A program made the translations under genes and the position numbers. Below, in pieces: positions 1 to 6,670 of a DNA stretch of 14,986 nucleotides; positions within the stretch are counted from its first letter, which is position 1, and each line of letters starts with the position of its first letter. Origin of the DNA: Bacillota bacterium (GTDB lineage Bacteria > Bacillota > Clostridia > Oscillospirales > Ruminococcaceae); NCBI GenBank assembly GCA_023391005.1, contig JAEWBS010000071.1, positions 1 to 14,986 of the forward strand, read 5' to 3'. The notes beneath the pieces are model-generated. The model saw nothing but the letters and a program-made list of their open reading frames with translations, searched no databases and was not told the DNA's origin.

Positions 1-100
1 AACCCCATTCCCGGCGGCCCCCGCTCCCCCCCGCGCCCACCGCGCTTTACCAAAAGAATCGCACCGCACCTAGGCGATATTATTAACCTTGGCTTTAGCT

Positions 101-1066
101 TTATTTAGGCGTCACGGCGTTTTGCGGGCAGCCAGACAGAAAGGCGCGCAGATTTTCGCCTGAAAAATCAACAATGCGCTGACGGGTCTGACGGGGCATC
201 CACGCAACATGCGGCGTCGCGATGCAGCGCGGATGACTTGCGAGCGCATTGTCTTTGCCGGGCGGTTCGGTTGAAAACACATCGGTGCCCACCGCGTAAA
301 GCTTGCCCGAATTCAGCGCGGCGACGACGTCATCCTCACAAAGCACCGCGCCACGGGCCGTGTTGATCAGAATCGCGCCATCCTTCATTTGGGCAATGGC
401 GTCGGCGTTGATCAGGCCGCGCGTTTCGTCGGTTAAGGGGCAATGGATGCTGATGATGTCCGAGCCTGCCAACAGCTCCGCCAAGCTGCAAAAGCGCAGC
501 TGGTCGCACGCCAATGCGGGATCGGGCCGCCGTTTGTAGGCGAGCACCCGCATATCCATCGCCATCGCCACCCGTGCGACCGCGTAGCCGATATCGCCCA
601 TGCCGATAATCCCAAGCGTTTTGCCGCCCAGCTCGATCTGAGGGATGGCGCGCAGCCAGTCTTCCGAGGGGCTGTTCCATCCCTGTGCTTTCATATGCCG
701 GTCAAACAGCGCGACGTTGCGCACAATCTCGAACAGCAGCGCCAGCGCCATCTGCGCCACCGCGTTTTTGCCGTAGCCCGGAATATTGCAGACCGTAATG
801 CCACGCGCCTGAGCCGTCGCAAGCGCCACGGCATCAACACCGGTGCCGAAGGTGCCGATATATTTCAGGTTGGGGCATTGCGCCATCACCTGTTCGTCAA
901 TGCGGCAGCGATTGATAAAAACAACCTCGGCGTCGCCGATGCGCGCAATGGCGTCTTCAGCACGCATCGTGTCCGGGTAGCGGGTCACTTCCCCAAGCTG
1001 CTCCAGCGGCTGCCACGAGATATCGCCTGCATCGACAAAAAAGTCATCTGTTACAACGATTTTCAA
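101..1066 (-). CDS. D-2-hydroxyacid dehydrogenase (NAD-dependent, glycerate dehydrogenase-like)
   Basis: This 321-residue protein should be a cytosolic NAD(P)-dependent oxidoreductase that interconverts a 2-oxoacid and a D-2-hydroxyacid. The order is typical of the family: N-terminal substrate domain, Rossmann nucleotide-binding domain with GIIGMGDIG (residues 152-160), the NTARG segment with the catalytic Arg238, Glu267 in STEPP, and the catalytic His286 in ATPHVAW. The GTFGTGVDAV segment near residue 71 is also characteristic. I chose a TTG start at 1066 because AAAGGAGG lies just upstream on the minus strand; a longer reading from an ATG at 1099 would place that ribosome site inside the gene. 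The best guess is a glycerate/hydroxypyruvate reductase-like enzyme, but the substrate cannot be read from sequence, and phosphoglycerate dehydrogenase relatives share the same core. It diverges from sigG and has no visible operon partner in the window. Confidence 0.9.
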   Translation of the reverse strand: MKIVVTDDFFVDAGDISWQPLEQLGEVTRYPDTMRAEDAIARIGDAEVVFINRCRIDEQVMAQCPNLKYIGTFGTGVDAVALATAQARGITVCNIPGYGKNAVAQMALALLFEIVRNVALFDRHMKAQGWNSPSEDWLRAIPQIELGGKTLGIIGMGDIGYAVARVAMAMDMRVLAYKRRPDPALACDQLRFCSLAELLAGSDIISIHCPLTDETRGLINADAIAQMKDGAILINTARGAVLCEDDVVAALNSGKLYAVGTDVFSTEPPGKDNALASHPRCIATPHVAWMPRQTRQRIVDFSGENLRAFLSGCPQNAVTPK

Positions 1067-1149
1067 ACTTAAAAATCCTCCTTTGCGCTGCTGCCTCAAA
1101 ATACGGCTAGCATTCAGCCCTGATTCGCCTGATGAGGACAGCCTATATG

Positions 1150-1180
1150 GTATAAATTATCATATTCCTCGGGAAATATC
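1150..1180 (+). promoter_or_regulatory. Candidate sigma-F-type promoter for sigG
   Basis: GTATA (1150-1154), a 17-bp spacer and GGAAATATC (1172-1180) resemble the forespore sigma-F consensus, roughly GYWTA and GGHAANHTT with a 15-16-bp spacer. The -10 matches at 8 of 9 positions, but the spacer is slightly long. In Bacillus subtilis sigG is transcribed by sigma-F and has a long leader. Here the gap to the start codon would be about 110 nt, which fits. Recognised by eye only. Confidence 0.35.
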
Positions 1181-1188
1181 CAGTGCAA
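1159..1188 (-). promoter_or_regulatory. Possible sigma-A promoter for the dehydrogenase
   Basis: On the minus strand there is TTGCAC (1183-1188), an 18-bp spacer and TATGAT (1159-1164), about 95 bp upstream of the dehydrogenase start. The match is moderate, and it overlaps a candidate forespore promoter reading the other way. Confidence 0.3.
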
Positions 1189-1290
1189 AGTCTCAAATCA
1201 ATTCTTCCCACCAAAAAATATTACCAAATGATTTTCACTATGATGGCGGGTCAATACTCATCTCAGAAAACAAGTCGGGGTGGGTGTGGT

Positions 1291-2061
1291 ATGAATTACA
1301 ACAAGGTGGAAATTTGCGGCGTTGATACGACAAAGCTTCCGGTGATTCCCGAGAAGGAAAAAATAGAGCTGATCAAAAAGGCAAAAGCGGGTGATAAAGC
1401 AGCGCGCGACAAGATGATCGCCAGCAATCTGCGGCTGGTGCTCTCAGTCGTTCAAAAGTTCTCAAACCGGGGCGAAAATCTCGACGATCTTTTTCAGGTC
1501 GGTTGCATCGGTCTGATTAAGGCCATTGATAACTTCAATGAAAATCTCGATGTACGGTTTTCGACCTATGGCGTACCGATGATCATCGGTGAGATACGGC
1601 GTTATCTGCGCGACAATAATTCGGTGCGGGTCAGTCGCTCGATGCGCGACACCGCTTATAAAGCGCTTCAGGTGCGCGAGCGCCTGCTGGGCGAAAAGCT
1701 GGTTGACCCGACTGTCGGGGATATCGCCACCGAGATGGGGGTGGCCCGGCAGGATGTCGTGGCCGCGCTCGAGGCGATTGTCGAACCAATTTCGCTGTTT
1801 GAGCCGATCTATTCCGACGGCGGCGACACGATTTTTGTCATGGATCAGGTCGGCGATCCCTGCGGCGAGGGCGATTGGATTGATGAAATCGCCTTCCGCG
1901 AGGCGATTGACCAGCTGGCCGATCGCGAGAAAAAAATCTTATCCCTGCGCTTTATGGCGGGTAAGACACAGATGGAGGTTTCTAAAGAAGTCGGCATCAG
2001 TCAGGCGCAGGTCTCACGGCTCGAAAAAAGCGCGCTTGATAAAATTAAAAAGCGGATGTGA
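1291..2061 (+). CDS. sigG: RNA polymerase sporulation sigma factor SigG
   Basis: This 256-residue protein is the late forespore sigma factor, which directs RNA polymerase to germination and spore-protection genes after engulfment. It opens with NKVEICGVDTTKLPV, the signature N-terminus of SigG, which distinguishes it from SigF. Region 2 follows (NLRLVLSVVQKF, DDLFQVGCIGLIKAIDNF, FSTYGVPMIIGEIRRYLRD), then region 3, then the region 4 helix-turn-helix (GKTQMEVSKEVGISQAQVSRLEKSAL). I chose the ATG at 1291 because the family begins there; an upstream in-frame extension to 1183 has no family character. The ribosome site is weak and G-rich. In many spore formers sigG lies behind spoIIGA-sigE, but here a divergent dehydrogenase occupies that place. 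A strong terminator follows directly, so the gene is monocistronic. Confidence 0.96.
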   Translation: MNYNKVEICGVDTTKLPVIPEKEKIELIKKAKAGDKAARDKMIASNLRLVLSVVQKFSNRGENLDDLFQVGCIGLIKAIDNFNENLDVRFSTYGVPMIIGEIRRYLRDNNSVRVSRSMRDTAYKALQVRERLLGEKLVDPTVGDIATEMGVARQDVVAALEAIVEPISLFEPIYSDGGDTIFVMDQVGDPCGEGDWIDEIAFREAIDQLADREKKILSLRFMAGKTQMEVSKEVGISQAQVSRLEKSALDKIKKRM

Positions 2062-2062
2062 G

Positions 2063-2105
2063 AAACCGGCACGGAGAAACTTAAATTCTCCGTGCCGGTT
2101 TTAGA
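2063..2105 (+). terminator. Rho-independent terminator of sigG
   Basis: A perfect 16-bp stem (2063-2078 with 2086-2101) has a 7-nt loop and starts two bases after the sigG stop. A short T run follows. Confidence 0.9.
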
Positions 2106-2185
2106 TTGTCGAAGGTCCTATTTAAAAATAAGGTTCATAACCAAAGCTTTTAAAAGATTGATGAAAGCTTCAATTCGAGACTCTT

Positions 2186-3055
2186 TTAAGCGCCTTCACG
2201 CGCCTTGACCTTGCCAAACAAAAACGCGCCCAGGAGAATCACCACCCCGCCTAGCAACGTGGTTATATCGGGCAGCTCTCTGAATAGCATAATTTCAAAA
2301 ACTGTGGATATCACTGGCGTAATAAACATAAAGTTGCTGACCTGAGAGGCCTTGTCCGCCAAAGAAAAGGCCTTTGTCCAGCTTAGAAACGCCACGGCGC
2401 TGGCAAAAACGCCGAGAAAGACAACGGCCAAAACCGCGTCGGCACGGGCCGAGGGCAGCTCGCGCACGGCCCGGGGCGCAAAGACCGTCAACATAGCCGC
2501 ACCGCAAAAGATGCTGTAAATAGAGGCCTGCAAGGCGCTGTACCGCCGGGTCATTTTGCGTTGGAGCAGATTGTAAATGCTCAGCGACAACGCCGAGGCC
2601 AGCATCCACAGCACCCCTTCGCTGACCGAAAAGCTGCCGCCGGGCAGGGCGATAATGAGAATGCCTAAGAATTGTAGCAGTACCGCGCACCACCGAAGAA
2701 CCCCCAGCGTTTCTTTAAAGAACAGCCACGCGAGCGCCGCCGTCATCAGCGGCACCGTTGCGCTAATGACACTGCCGGTAGCGGCTGTGACGGTGACATA
2801 GCCCGTATTATAGGATACCATATAAAATGCAAAGCCGGCAAAGCCTGAAAGCACAAACCACGGCCAATCCGCCTTGGCGGGTGGGCCGATCTTTTTTGCC
2901 GCCACCAGCGCCGCCAGCAGCACGGTGGCGATGGCATAGCGCCAAAACCCGACTGCAAAGGGCGAAAAAGCGCGCAGCGCCACGCGGGTCAGCACATTGC
3001 CGATACCCCAGCTAAGAATCGTTATGATGGCATAAAGCGAATACTGTTGTTTCAA
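2186..3055 (-). CDS. EamA/DMT-superfamily transporter
   Basis: This 289-residue, very hydrophobic protein has about ten membrane segments arranged as two EamA repeats. It belongs to the drug/metabolite transporter superfamily, plasma-membrane carriers for amino acids, nucleotides and other metabolites. Typical features are the N-terminal YAIITILSWGIGNVLTRVAL helix, the FWRYAIATVLL segment of repeat one, and the C-terminal ITPVISTVFEIMLFRE segment of repeat two. I chose the TTG start at 3055 because a GGGGAGA ribosome site precedes it; the ATG at 3112 would put that site inside the coding region. The gene lies 89 bp downstream of metK on the same strand with no clear intrinsic terminator between them, so it may be co-expressed with metK under the SAM-I riboswitch. 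The substrate is unknown; methionine- or SAM-related transport is inferred from context alone. Confidence 0.88.
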   Translation of the reverse strand: MKQQYSLYAIITILSWGIGNVLTRVALRAFSPFAVGFWRYAIATVLLAALVAAKKIGPPAKADWPWFVLSGFAGFAFYMVSYNTGYVTVTAATGSVISATVPLMTAALAWLFFKETLGVLRWCAVLLQFLGILIIALPGGSFSVSEGVLWMLASALSLSIYNLLQRKMTRRYSALQASIYSIFCGAAMLTVFAPRAVRELPSARADAVLAVVFLGVFASAVAFLSWTKAFSLADKASQVSNFMFITPVISTVFEIMLFRELPDITTLLGGVVILLGAFLFGKVKAREGA

Positions 3056-3097
3056 GGTTGTCCGATCTCCCCTGGCGTTTACCGATGTGATGCACGG

Positions 3098-3127
3098 CAG
3101 GCAGCGCCGCATCAGCGACGCTGCCTG
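3098..3127. other. Hairpin between metK and the EamA gene
   Basis: A perfect 9-bp GC-rich stem (3098-3106 with 3119-3127) has a 12-nt loop. There is no T run on either strand, so it is not a standard terminator. It could be a processing, stabilising or weak pausing site in a metK-EamA transcript. Confidence 0.5.
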
Positions 3128-3144
3128 TGAGAATGTGTGGATGT

Positions 3145-4332
3145 TTATTGGCCCAGAGCCGCCTTTAGCGCGTCGACACGGTCGGTTTTCTCCCAGCTCA
3201 CGCCGAGATCCTCTCGGCCCATATGGCCGTAAGCGGCCAGCCGGCGGTAGATGGGGCGGCGCAGATTCAGCGCGCGGATAATTGCCGTGGGGCGCAGGTC
3301 AAACACCTTGCCAATTGCCGCCGAAAGCGCATCATCCGACAGCTTGCCGGTACCAAAGGTATCGACAAACACCGAAACGGGATGCGCAACCCCGATGGCG
3401 TAGGCCAGCTGCACCTCGCAGCGACGGGCCAGACCCGCGGCGACGACATTTTTGGCCACCCAGCGCGCGGCATAGGCTGCCGAACGGTCGACCTTGGTCG
3501 GATCTTTACCCGAGAACGCGCCGCCACCGTGGCGCGAATAACCGCCATAGGTATCGACAATAATCTTTCGGCCGGTCAGGCCGCTGTCGCCCTGCGGGCC
3601 GCCGACAACGAACCGCCCGGTGGGGTTGACGAAGATTTTGGTGTCGGCATCGAGCATATCGGCGGGGATGATTTTTTCAACCACCTCGCGGATGATGTCG
3701 GCCCGGATGGTCGCAAGCGAGGCGTCCGCCGCATGCTGCGACGAAACCACAACGGTATTAACCCGCACCGGCAGGTTGTTCTCGTCGTATTCGACGGTGA
3801 CCTGCGTCTTGCCGTCAGGGCGCAGGTAGCCGAGCGTGCCATCTTTGCGCACCTCAGTCAGGCGCTTAGCCAGCCGATGCGCCAGCGCGACGGGCAGAGG
3901 CATCAGCTCGGGCGTCTCATCGCATGCAAATCCGAACATCATACCCTGATCGCCCGCGCCGTTCTCATCTTGCTCGGCGCTGGTCCCCTCTTTTTTCTCA
4001 AACGCATTGTCCACGCCCAACGCAATATCGCCCGACTGCTCGTCAATCGAGGTTAAAACGGCGCAGGTGTTGCCGTCAAAGCCAAAGGTGGCGCTGTTGT
4101 AGCCGATATCGAGCACCACTTCGCGCACCAGCTTGGGGATATCGACATAGCACTGGGTCGAAATCTCTCCCATGACCATCACCATGCCGGTGGTGCAGCA
4201 GGTCTCGCAGGCCACTCGACCGTTGGGGTCCTGTTCCATAATCGCGTCGAGCACGGCGTCGGAAATTTGGTCGCAAATTTTATCGGGATGCCCTTCGGTA
4301 ACCGACTCGGAAGTAAAAAGATAATGTGCCAT
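3145..4332 (-). CDS. metK: S-adenosylmethionine synthetase
   Basis: This 395-residue cytosolic enzyme makes S-adenosylmethionine from methionine and ATP. It is full length for the family. The family signatures are all visible: SESVTEGHPDKICDQISDAVLD (starting at residue 8), GAGDQG (125-130), GRFVVGGPQGDSGLTGRKIIVDTYGG (240-264) and the glycine-rich GGGAFSGKDPTKVDRS loop (269-284). The start is the ATG at 4332, after a purine-rich AGAGAGGAACGAG stretch. Expression should be controlled by the upstream SAM-I riboswitch and terminator, so product SAM shuts off synthesis of the enzyme. A separate consensus promoter precedes the riboswitch. The gene may be co-transcribed with the downstream EamA transporter. 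Confidence 0.98.
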   Translation of the reverse strand: MAHYLFTSESVTEGHPDKICDQISDAVLDAIMEQDPNGRVACETCCTTGMVMVMGEISTQCYVDIPKLVREVVLDIGYNSATFGFDGNTCAVLTSIDEQSGDIALGVDNAFEKKEGTSAEQDENGAGDQGMMFGFACDETPELMPLPVALAHRLAKRLTEVRKDGTLGYLRPDGKTQVTVEYDENNLPVRVNTVVVSSQHAADASLATIRADIIREVVEKIIPADMLDADTKIFVNPTGRFVVGGPQGDSGLTGRKIIVDTYGGYSRHGGGAFSGKDPTKVDRSAAYAARWVAKNVVAAGLARRCEVQLAYAIGVAHPVSVFVDTFGTGKLSDDALSAAIGKVFDLRPTAIIRALNLRRPIYRRLAAYGHMGREDLGVSWEKTDRVDALKAALGQ

Positions 4333-4380
4333 AGTCTCGTTCCTCTCTCAATCATAATCTATCGTTCTATTTTTGCCATA

Positions 4381-4418
4381 AATAAAAATCGCGTCCGGCT
4401 TTTGAGTGTCGGACGCGA
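4381..4418 (-). terminator. Riboswitch-controlled terminator ahead of metK
   Basis: A 9-bp GC-rich stem (4389-4397 with 4410-4418) is followed on the minus strand by TTTTTATTTATT. It lies immediately after the SAM-I aptamer and 48 bp before metK. This is the expected expression platform of a SAM-off riboswitch. Confidence 0.92.
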
Positions 4419-4424
4419 AAAAAG

Positions 4425-4520
4425 CTTATCTTTCGGTTGACACCGCAGGATTTAGCACCTTGCATCTTGTGCAGGTTGCCGGGCATCGCAGGGCCTGTTC
4501 CCTCCGCCGCTCTTGATAAG
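4425..4520 (-). promoter_or_regulatory. SAM-I (S-box) riboswitch aptamer
   Basis: Read on the minus strand, the region has the S-box hallmarks in order: CTTATCAAGAG, GGCGGAGGGAACAGGCCC, GATGCCCGGCAACC, GGTGCTAAATCC and GAAAGATAAG. The outer P1 helix pairs 4515-4520 with 4425-4430. The aptamer binds SAM and then favours the downstream terminator, lowering metK expression. Confidence 0.97.
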
Positions 4521-4539
4521 TAGATATTTAGTTTAGTTT

Positions 4540-4568
4540 ATTCTACCGCATCGGTAGGTGTTTGTCAA
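4540..4568 (-). promoter_or_regulatory. Sigma-A promoter of the metK riboswitch transcript
   Basis: On the minus strand TTGACA (4563-4568) is followed by a 17-bp spacer and TAGAAT (4540-4545). Transcription would start about 12 nt upstream of the aptamer P1 strand. Confidence 0.85.
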
Positions 4569-4620
4569 TATAAATATTTTTCTGTCGTGTTCTGTCAAGC
4601 GACTTTAAATTTTATCGCGC

Positions 4621-5259
4621 TCAGGGTTGCTCTGACGGAATATTGCCCGCGTTGCCCGATCCGTCGACCATCGTGATAAAGTGCTTGATGTGCGTCGACA
4701 TTCTTTTATAAACCGGGAAGGTCAACAGCGAAACAACAATGCCCTTTATCAGGTTAAACGGCAGCACGCCGTAGATCAGGTAGGTGTTGGTGTCGGTGAT
4801 CAGGGGGTTTACCGCCGCACAGGCCTTAAAAATGGCCTCCAGCGGCATCACCGTTGAATAAAACGGCAGCAGCAAAAACTTGTTGGCCAGCACGCCGACC
4901 GCCGCCAGTGCCGCCGTACCGCCGACGCAAGCCAAAATAGCGCCCATTTTGGTGTGGTGGCGGCGGTAGATGATCGACGCCGTAATGACAAAGGACGAGG
5001 TGATGATAAAATCGGCCAGCTCGCCGACGCCGCCGGTCGTGCTCGAAAAGAAATGCACAAACGCCTTGATAAAGACCATCGTCATACCGGCTACAGGGCC
5101 CAGAATAAATCCGCCGATCAGAATCGGCACCGCCGAGGGGTCGAGCTTTAAAAACGGAGGCATAAAGGGTATCGGCATTTCAAAGAACATGAGGATGGTC
5201 GCGAGTGCAGCAAACATAGCCGTAACGGTGACTCTGCGTGTTTTGACAGTGGTTTTCAT
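4621..5259 (-). CDS. ribU: Riboflavin ECF transporter S component
   Basis: This 212-residue integral membrane protein should be the substrate-binding S component that captures riboflavin outside the cell and works with a shared ECF energising module (EcfA, EcfA', EcfT) not present in this window. It shows about six hydrophobic segments. The segment with MFFEMPIPFMPPFLKLDPSAVPILIGGF is typical of RibU, where the family has LP..P.FLK.D.SDIP. A basic N-terminus (MKTTVKTRRVTVTAMFAAL) precedes the first helix. I chose the ATG at 5259, preceded by GGGAGATG; a longer reading would run into the riboswitch terminator. The FMN riboswitch upstream strongly supports a flavin substrate. It is upstream of metK on the same strand, but metK has its own promoter. 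Confidence 0.93.
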   Translation of the reverse strand: MKTTVKTRRVTVTAMFAALATILMFFEMPIPFMPPFLKLDPSAVPILIGGFILGPVAGMTMVFIKAFVHFFSSTTGGVGELADFIITSSFVITASIIYRRHHTKMGAILACVGGTAALAAVGVLANKFLLLPFYSTVMPLEAIFKACAAVNPLITDTNTYLIYGVLPFNLIKGIVVSLLTFPVYKRMSTHIKHFITMVDGSGNAGNIPSEQP

Positions 5260-5298
5260 GGATATACATCTCCCAGTTTTTATTTGCTGCTTTTGGCA

Positions 5299-5330
5299 AA
5301 ACAAAAAGCCCATGTCAAGCGACATGGGCT
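5299..5330 (-). terminator. FMN riboswitch terminator ahead of ribU
   Basis: A perfect 10-bp stem (5307-5316 with 5321-5330) with a 4-nt loop is followed on the minus strand by TTTTTGTTTTG. It sits between the FMN aptamer and ribU. Confidence 0.92.
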
Positions 5331-5378
5331 AAACGGCAAGCAAACACCCCTTGTAAAAATACAAAAGGCATTGTTCAC

Positions 5379-5516
5379 CTGTTTCTTTCATCCGGACTAT
5401 ACCGTCGGTTTCGGAATCTCACCGAATCTGCCAATCATAATAGTATGACCGGCTCGCGGACTTGCGGCCAAATGCCGATTACCGCCGGTGGGGAATCGCA
5501 CCCCGCCCTGAAACAG
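5379..5516 (-). promoter_or_regulatory. FMN riboswitch (RFN element)
   Basis: On the minus strand the RFN signatures are present in order: CAGGGCGGGGTGCGATTCCC, CACCGGCGGTAAT, AGTCCGCGAGC, GGCAGATTCGGTGAGATTCC, CCGACGGTATAGTCCGGATG. The closing P1 helix pairs CTGTTTC (5510-5516) with GAAACAG (5379-5385). FMN binding should promote termination and lower riboflavin uptake. Confidence 0.97.
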
Positions 5517-5526
5517 CTTTATCTTT

Positions 5527-5555
5527 ATTATATGCGGCGTTGGCGCGATTGTCAA
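5527..5555 (-). promoter_or_regulatory. Perfect-consensus sigma-A promoter of ribU
   Basis: On the minus strand TTGACA (5550-5555), exactly 17 bp of spacer and TATAAT (5527-5532) match consensus at every position. Transcription starts just ahead of the FMN aptamer, so control is left to the riboswitch. Confidence 0.93.
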
Positions 5556-5587
5556 GCGCACAGCTGTTAAAATAATTAGCAATACTG

Positions 5588-5618
5588 TTGACAAAACGGT
5601 ATTTTAACATGGTACAAT
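5588..5618 (+). promoter_or_regulatory. Probable promoter of the ferritin-like/VIT1 gene
   Basis: TTGACA (5588-5593) is followed by a 19-bp spacer and an extended -10, TGGTACAAT (TACAAT at 5613-5618). The spacer is long, but the TGn extension compensates. It is back to back with the ribU promoter. Confidence 0.6.
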
Positions 5619-5660
5619 AAACAAAAATGCATCCTATGATGCCAAAAGGAGCCGAAAAAT

Positions 5661-6545
5661 ATGTCGGAATATTCCATCAGCGCGGCAAATCTGGCATTGA
5701 TTAAGCAATGTCAGCAGGACGAAATGGATGAATATTATATCTATCAGGCCATCGCCAAAACCTTAAAAAATGACGGCGACCGCAAGACACTGCTGCTGAT
5801 TGCCGAGTCGGAGCGTCAGCACGCCGTGCGCTGGCAAAAATATACCGGCACGACTGCAAAACCTAATCGAAGAATTGTTTGGTTTTACACGCTGATCGCC
5901 AAGATTTTTGGTTATACCTTTGCGATTAAACGCATGGAAAGCGGCGAGGACAAGGCCGGAAAACGCTATTTGCAGCTTGCCGCCGAAATACCCGAGGCGC
6001 GGGAAATAGCACGAGAAGAGCATGAACACGAGCAAATGCTGATCGAAATGCTCGATGAGGAACGGCTGCAATATGTCGGCTCGATGGTGCTCGGCCTCAA
6101 TGACGCGCTGGTTGAATTGACCGGGACACTGGCCGGTCTGTCGTTTGCACTGCAAAATAACCGCCTGATTGCGCTGTCGGGCCTGATCACCGGCATTTCG
6201 GCCACCTTTTCAATGACGGCGTCGTCCTATCTGTCGGCTAAAAGCGAGAACGATCCCCGCGCGCTGACTTCCTGCGCCTATACCGGTGCGATGTATCTTC
6301 TCACAGTGGCGCTTTTGATCGCGCCCTATCTGCTGCTGCCGGTACATGCCTATCTGCCCGCGTTGATCAGTATGCTGACCGTTGTCGCGCTGATTATTTT
6401 GGGCTTTAACTACTACATTTCGGTGGCCAAATCGCTGGATTTTAAGCGGCGCTTTCTTGAGATGTTTGTCATCTCCGGCTCGGTGGCGCTGCTCTCGTTT
6501 GCGGCGGGCCTGTTGATTAAGGCTTGGCTCGGCATTGACATTTAA
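5661..6545 (+). CDS. Ferritin-like domain fused to a VIT1/CCC1 metal transporter
   Basis: This 294-residue membrane protein combines an N-terminal rubrerythrin/ferritin-like helical domain (about residues 8-135) with a C-terminal VIT1/CCC1-type transporter. Likely iron ligands are carried by QDEMDEYY (E21, E24), ESERQH (E51, H54), E93/E96 and REEHEHEQ (119-124). The transporter part has GLNDALVELTGTLAGL (145-160) and SGLITGISATFSMTASSYLSAKSE (173-196), with about five hydrophobic segments in total. Related fusions, such as the membrane-bound ferritin MbfA of alphaproteobacteria, export iron or manganese; export here is inference from the family. The ATG follows AAAAGGAG with good spacing. The gene is monocistronic, with its own promoter and terminator. 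The metal (iron or manganese) cannot be told from sequence. Confidence 0.88.
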   Translation: MSEYSISAANLALIKQCQQDEMDEYYIYQAIAKTLKNDGDRKTLLLIAESERQHAVRWQKYTGTTAKPNRRIVWFYTLIAKIFGYTFAIKRMESGEDKAGKRYLQLAAEIPEAREIAREEHEHEQMLIEMLDEERLQYVGSMVLGLNDALVELTGTLAGLSFALQNNRLIALSGLITGISATFSMTASSYLSAKSENDPRALTSCAYTGAMYLLTVALLIAPYLLLPVHAYLPALISMLTVVALIILGFNYYISVAKSLDFKRRFLEMFVISGSVALLSFAAGLLIKAWLGIDI

Positions 6546-6568
6546 TATCCAAAATTGGATTACAGCAG

Positions 6569-6606
6569 AAAGCGCCTGTGCGGTTTTAACCCGTACAGGC
6601 GCTTTT
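6569..6606. terminator. Shared terminator between convergent genes
   Basis: A GC-rich hairpin (arms about 6569-6584 and 6590-6602, with AAAGCGCCTGT and ACAGGCGCTTTT as complementary cores) lies between the converging transporter and nucleotidase genes. TTTT follows on the plus strand and TTTCTG on the minus strand. The plus direction is the better terminator. Confidence 0.82.
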
Positions 6607-6670
6607 GGTATTGGCAGTAAGCGTGATAATCTATACAATTCATCTCTTAAACCGCTTTGCCGTGGCCCAA

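Noticed and set aside
443..1072. Long open frame on the plus strand opposite the dehydrogenase (209 codons)
   Set aside because: It is a shadow of the minus-strand gene. Its translation is rich in His, Arg and Gln with no domain, while the other strand has intact catalytic motifs.
3223..4056. Long open frame on the plus strand opposite metK (277 codons)
   Set aside because: It is antisense to a clearly functional metK. It comes from GC-biased third positions and has no recognisable motif.
5397..5594. 65-codon open frame on the minus strand upstream of ribU
   Set aside because: It lies inside the FMN riboswitch and its promoter, which fully explain the sequence.
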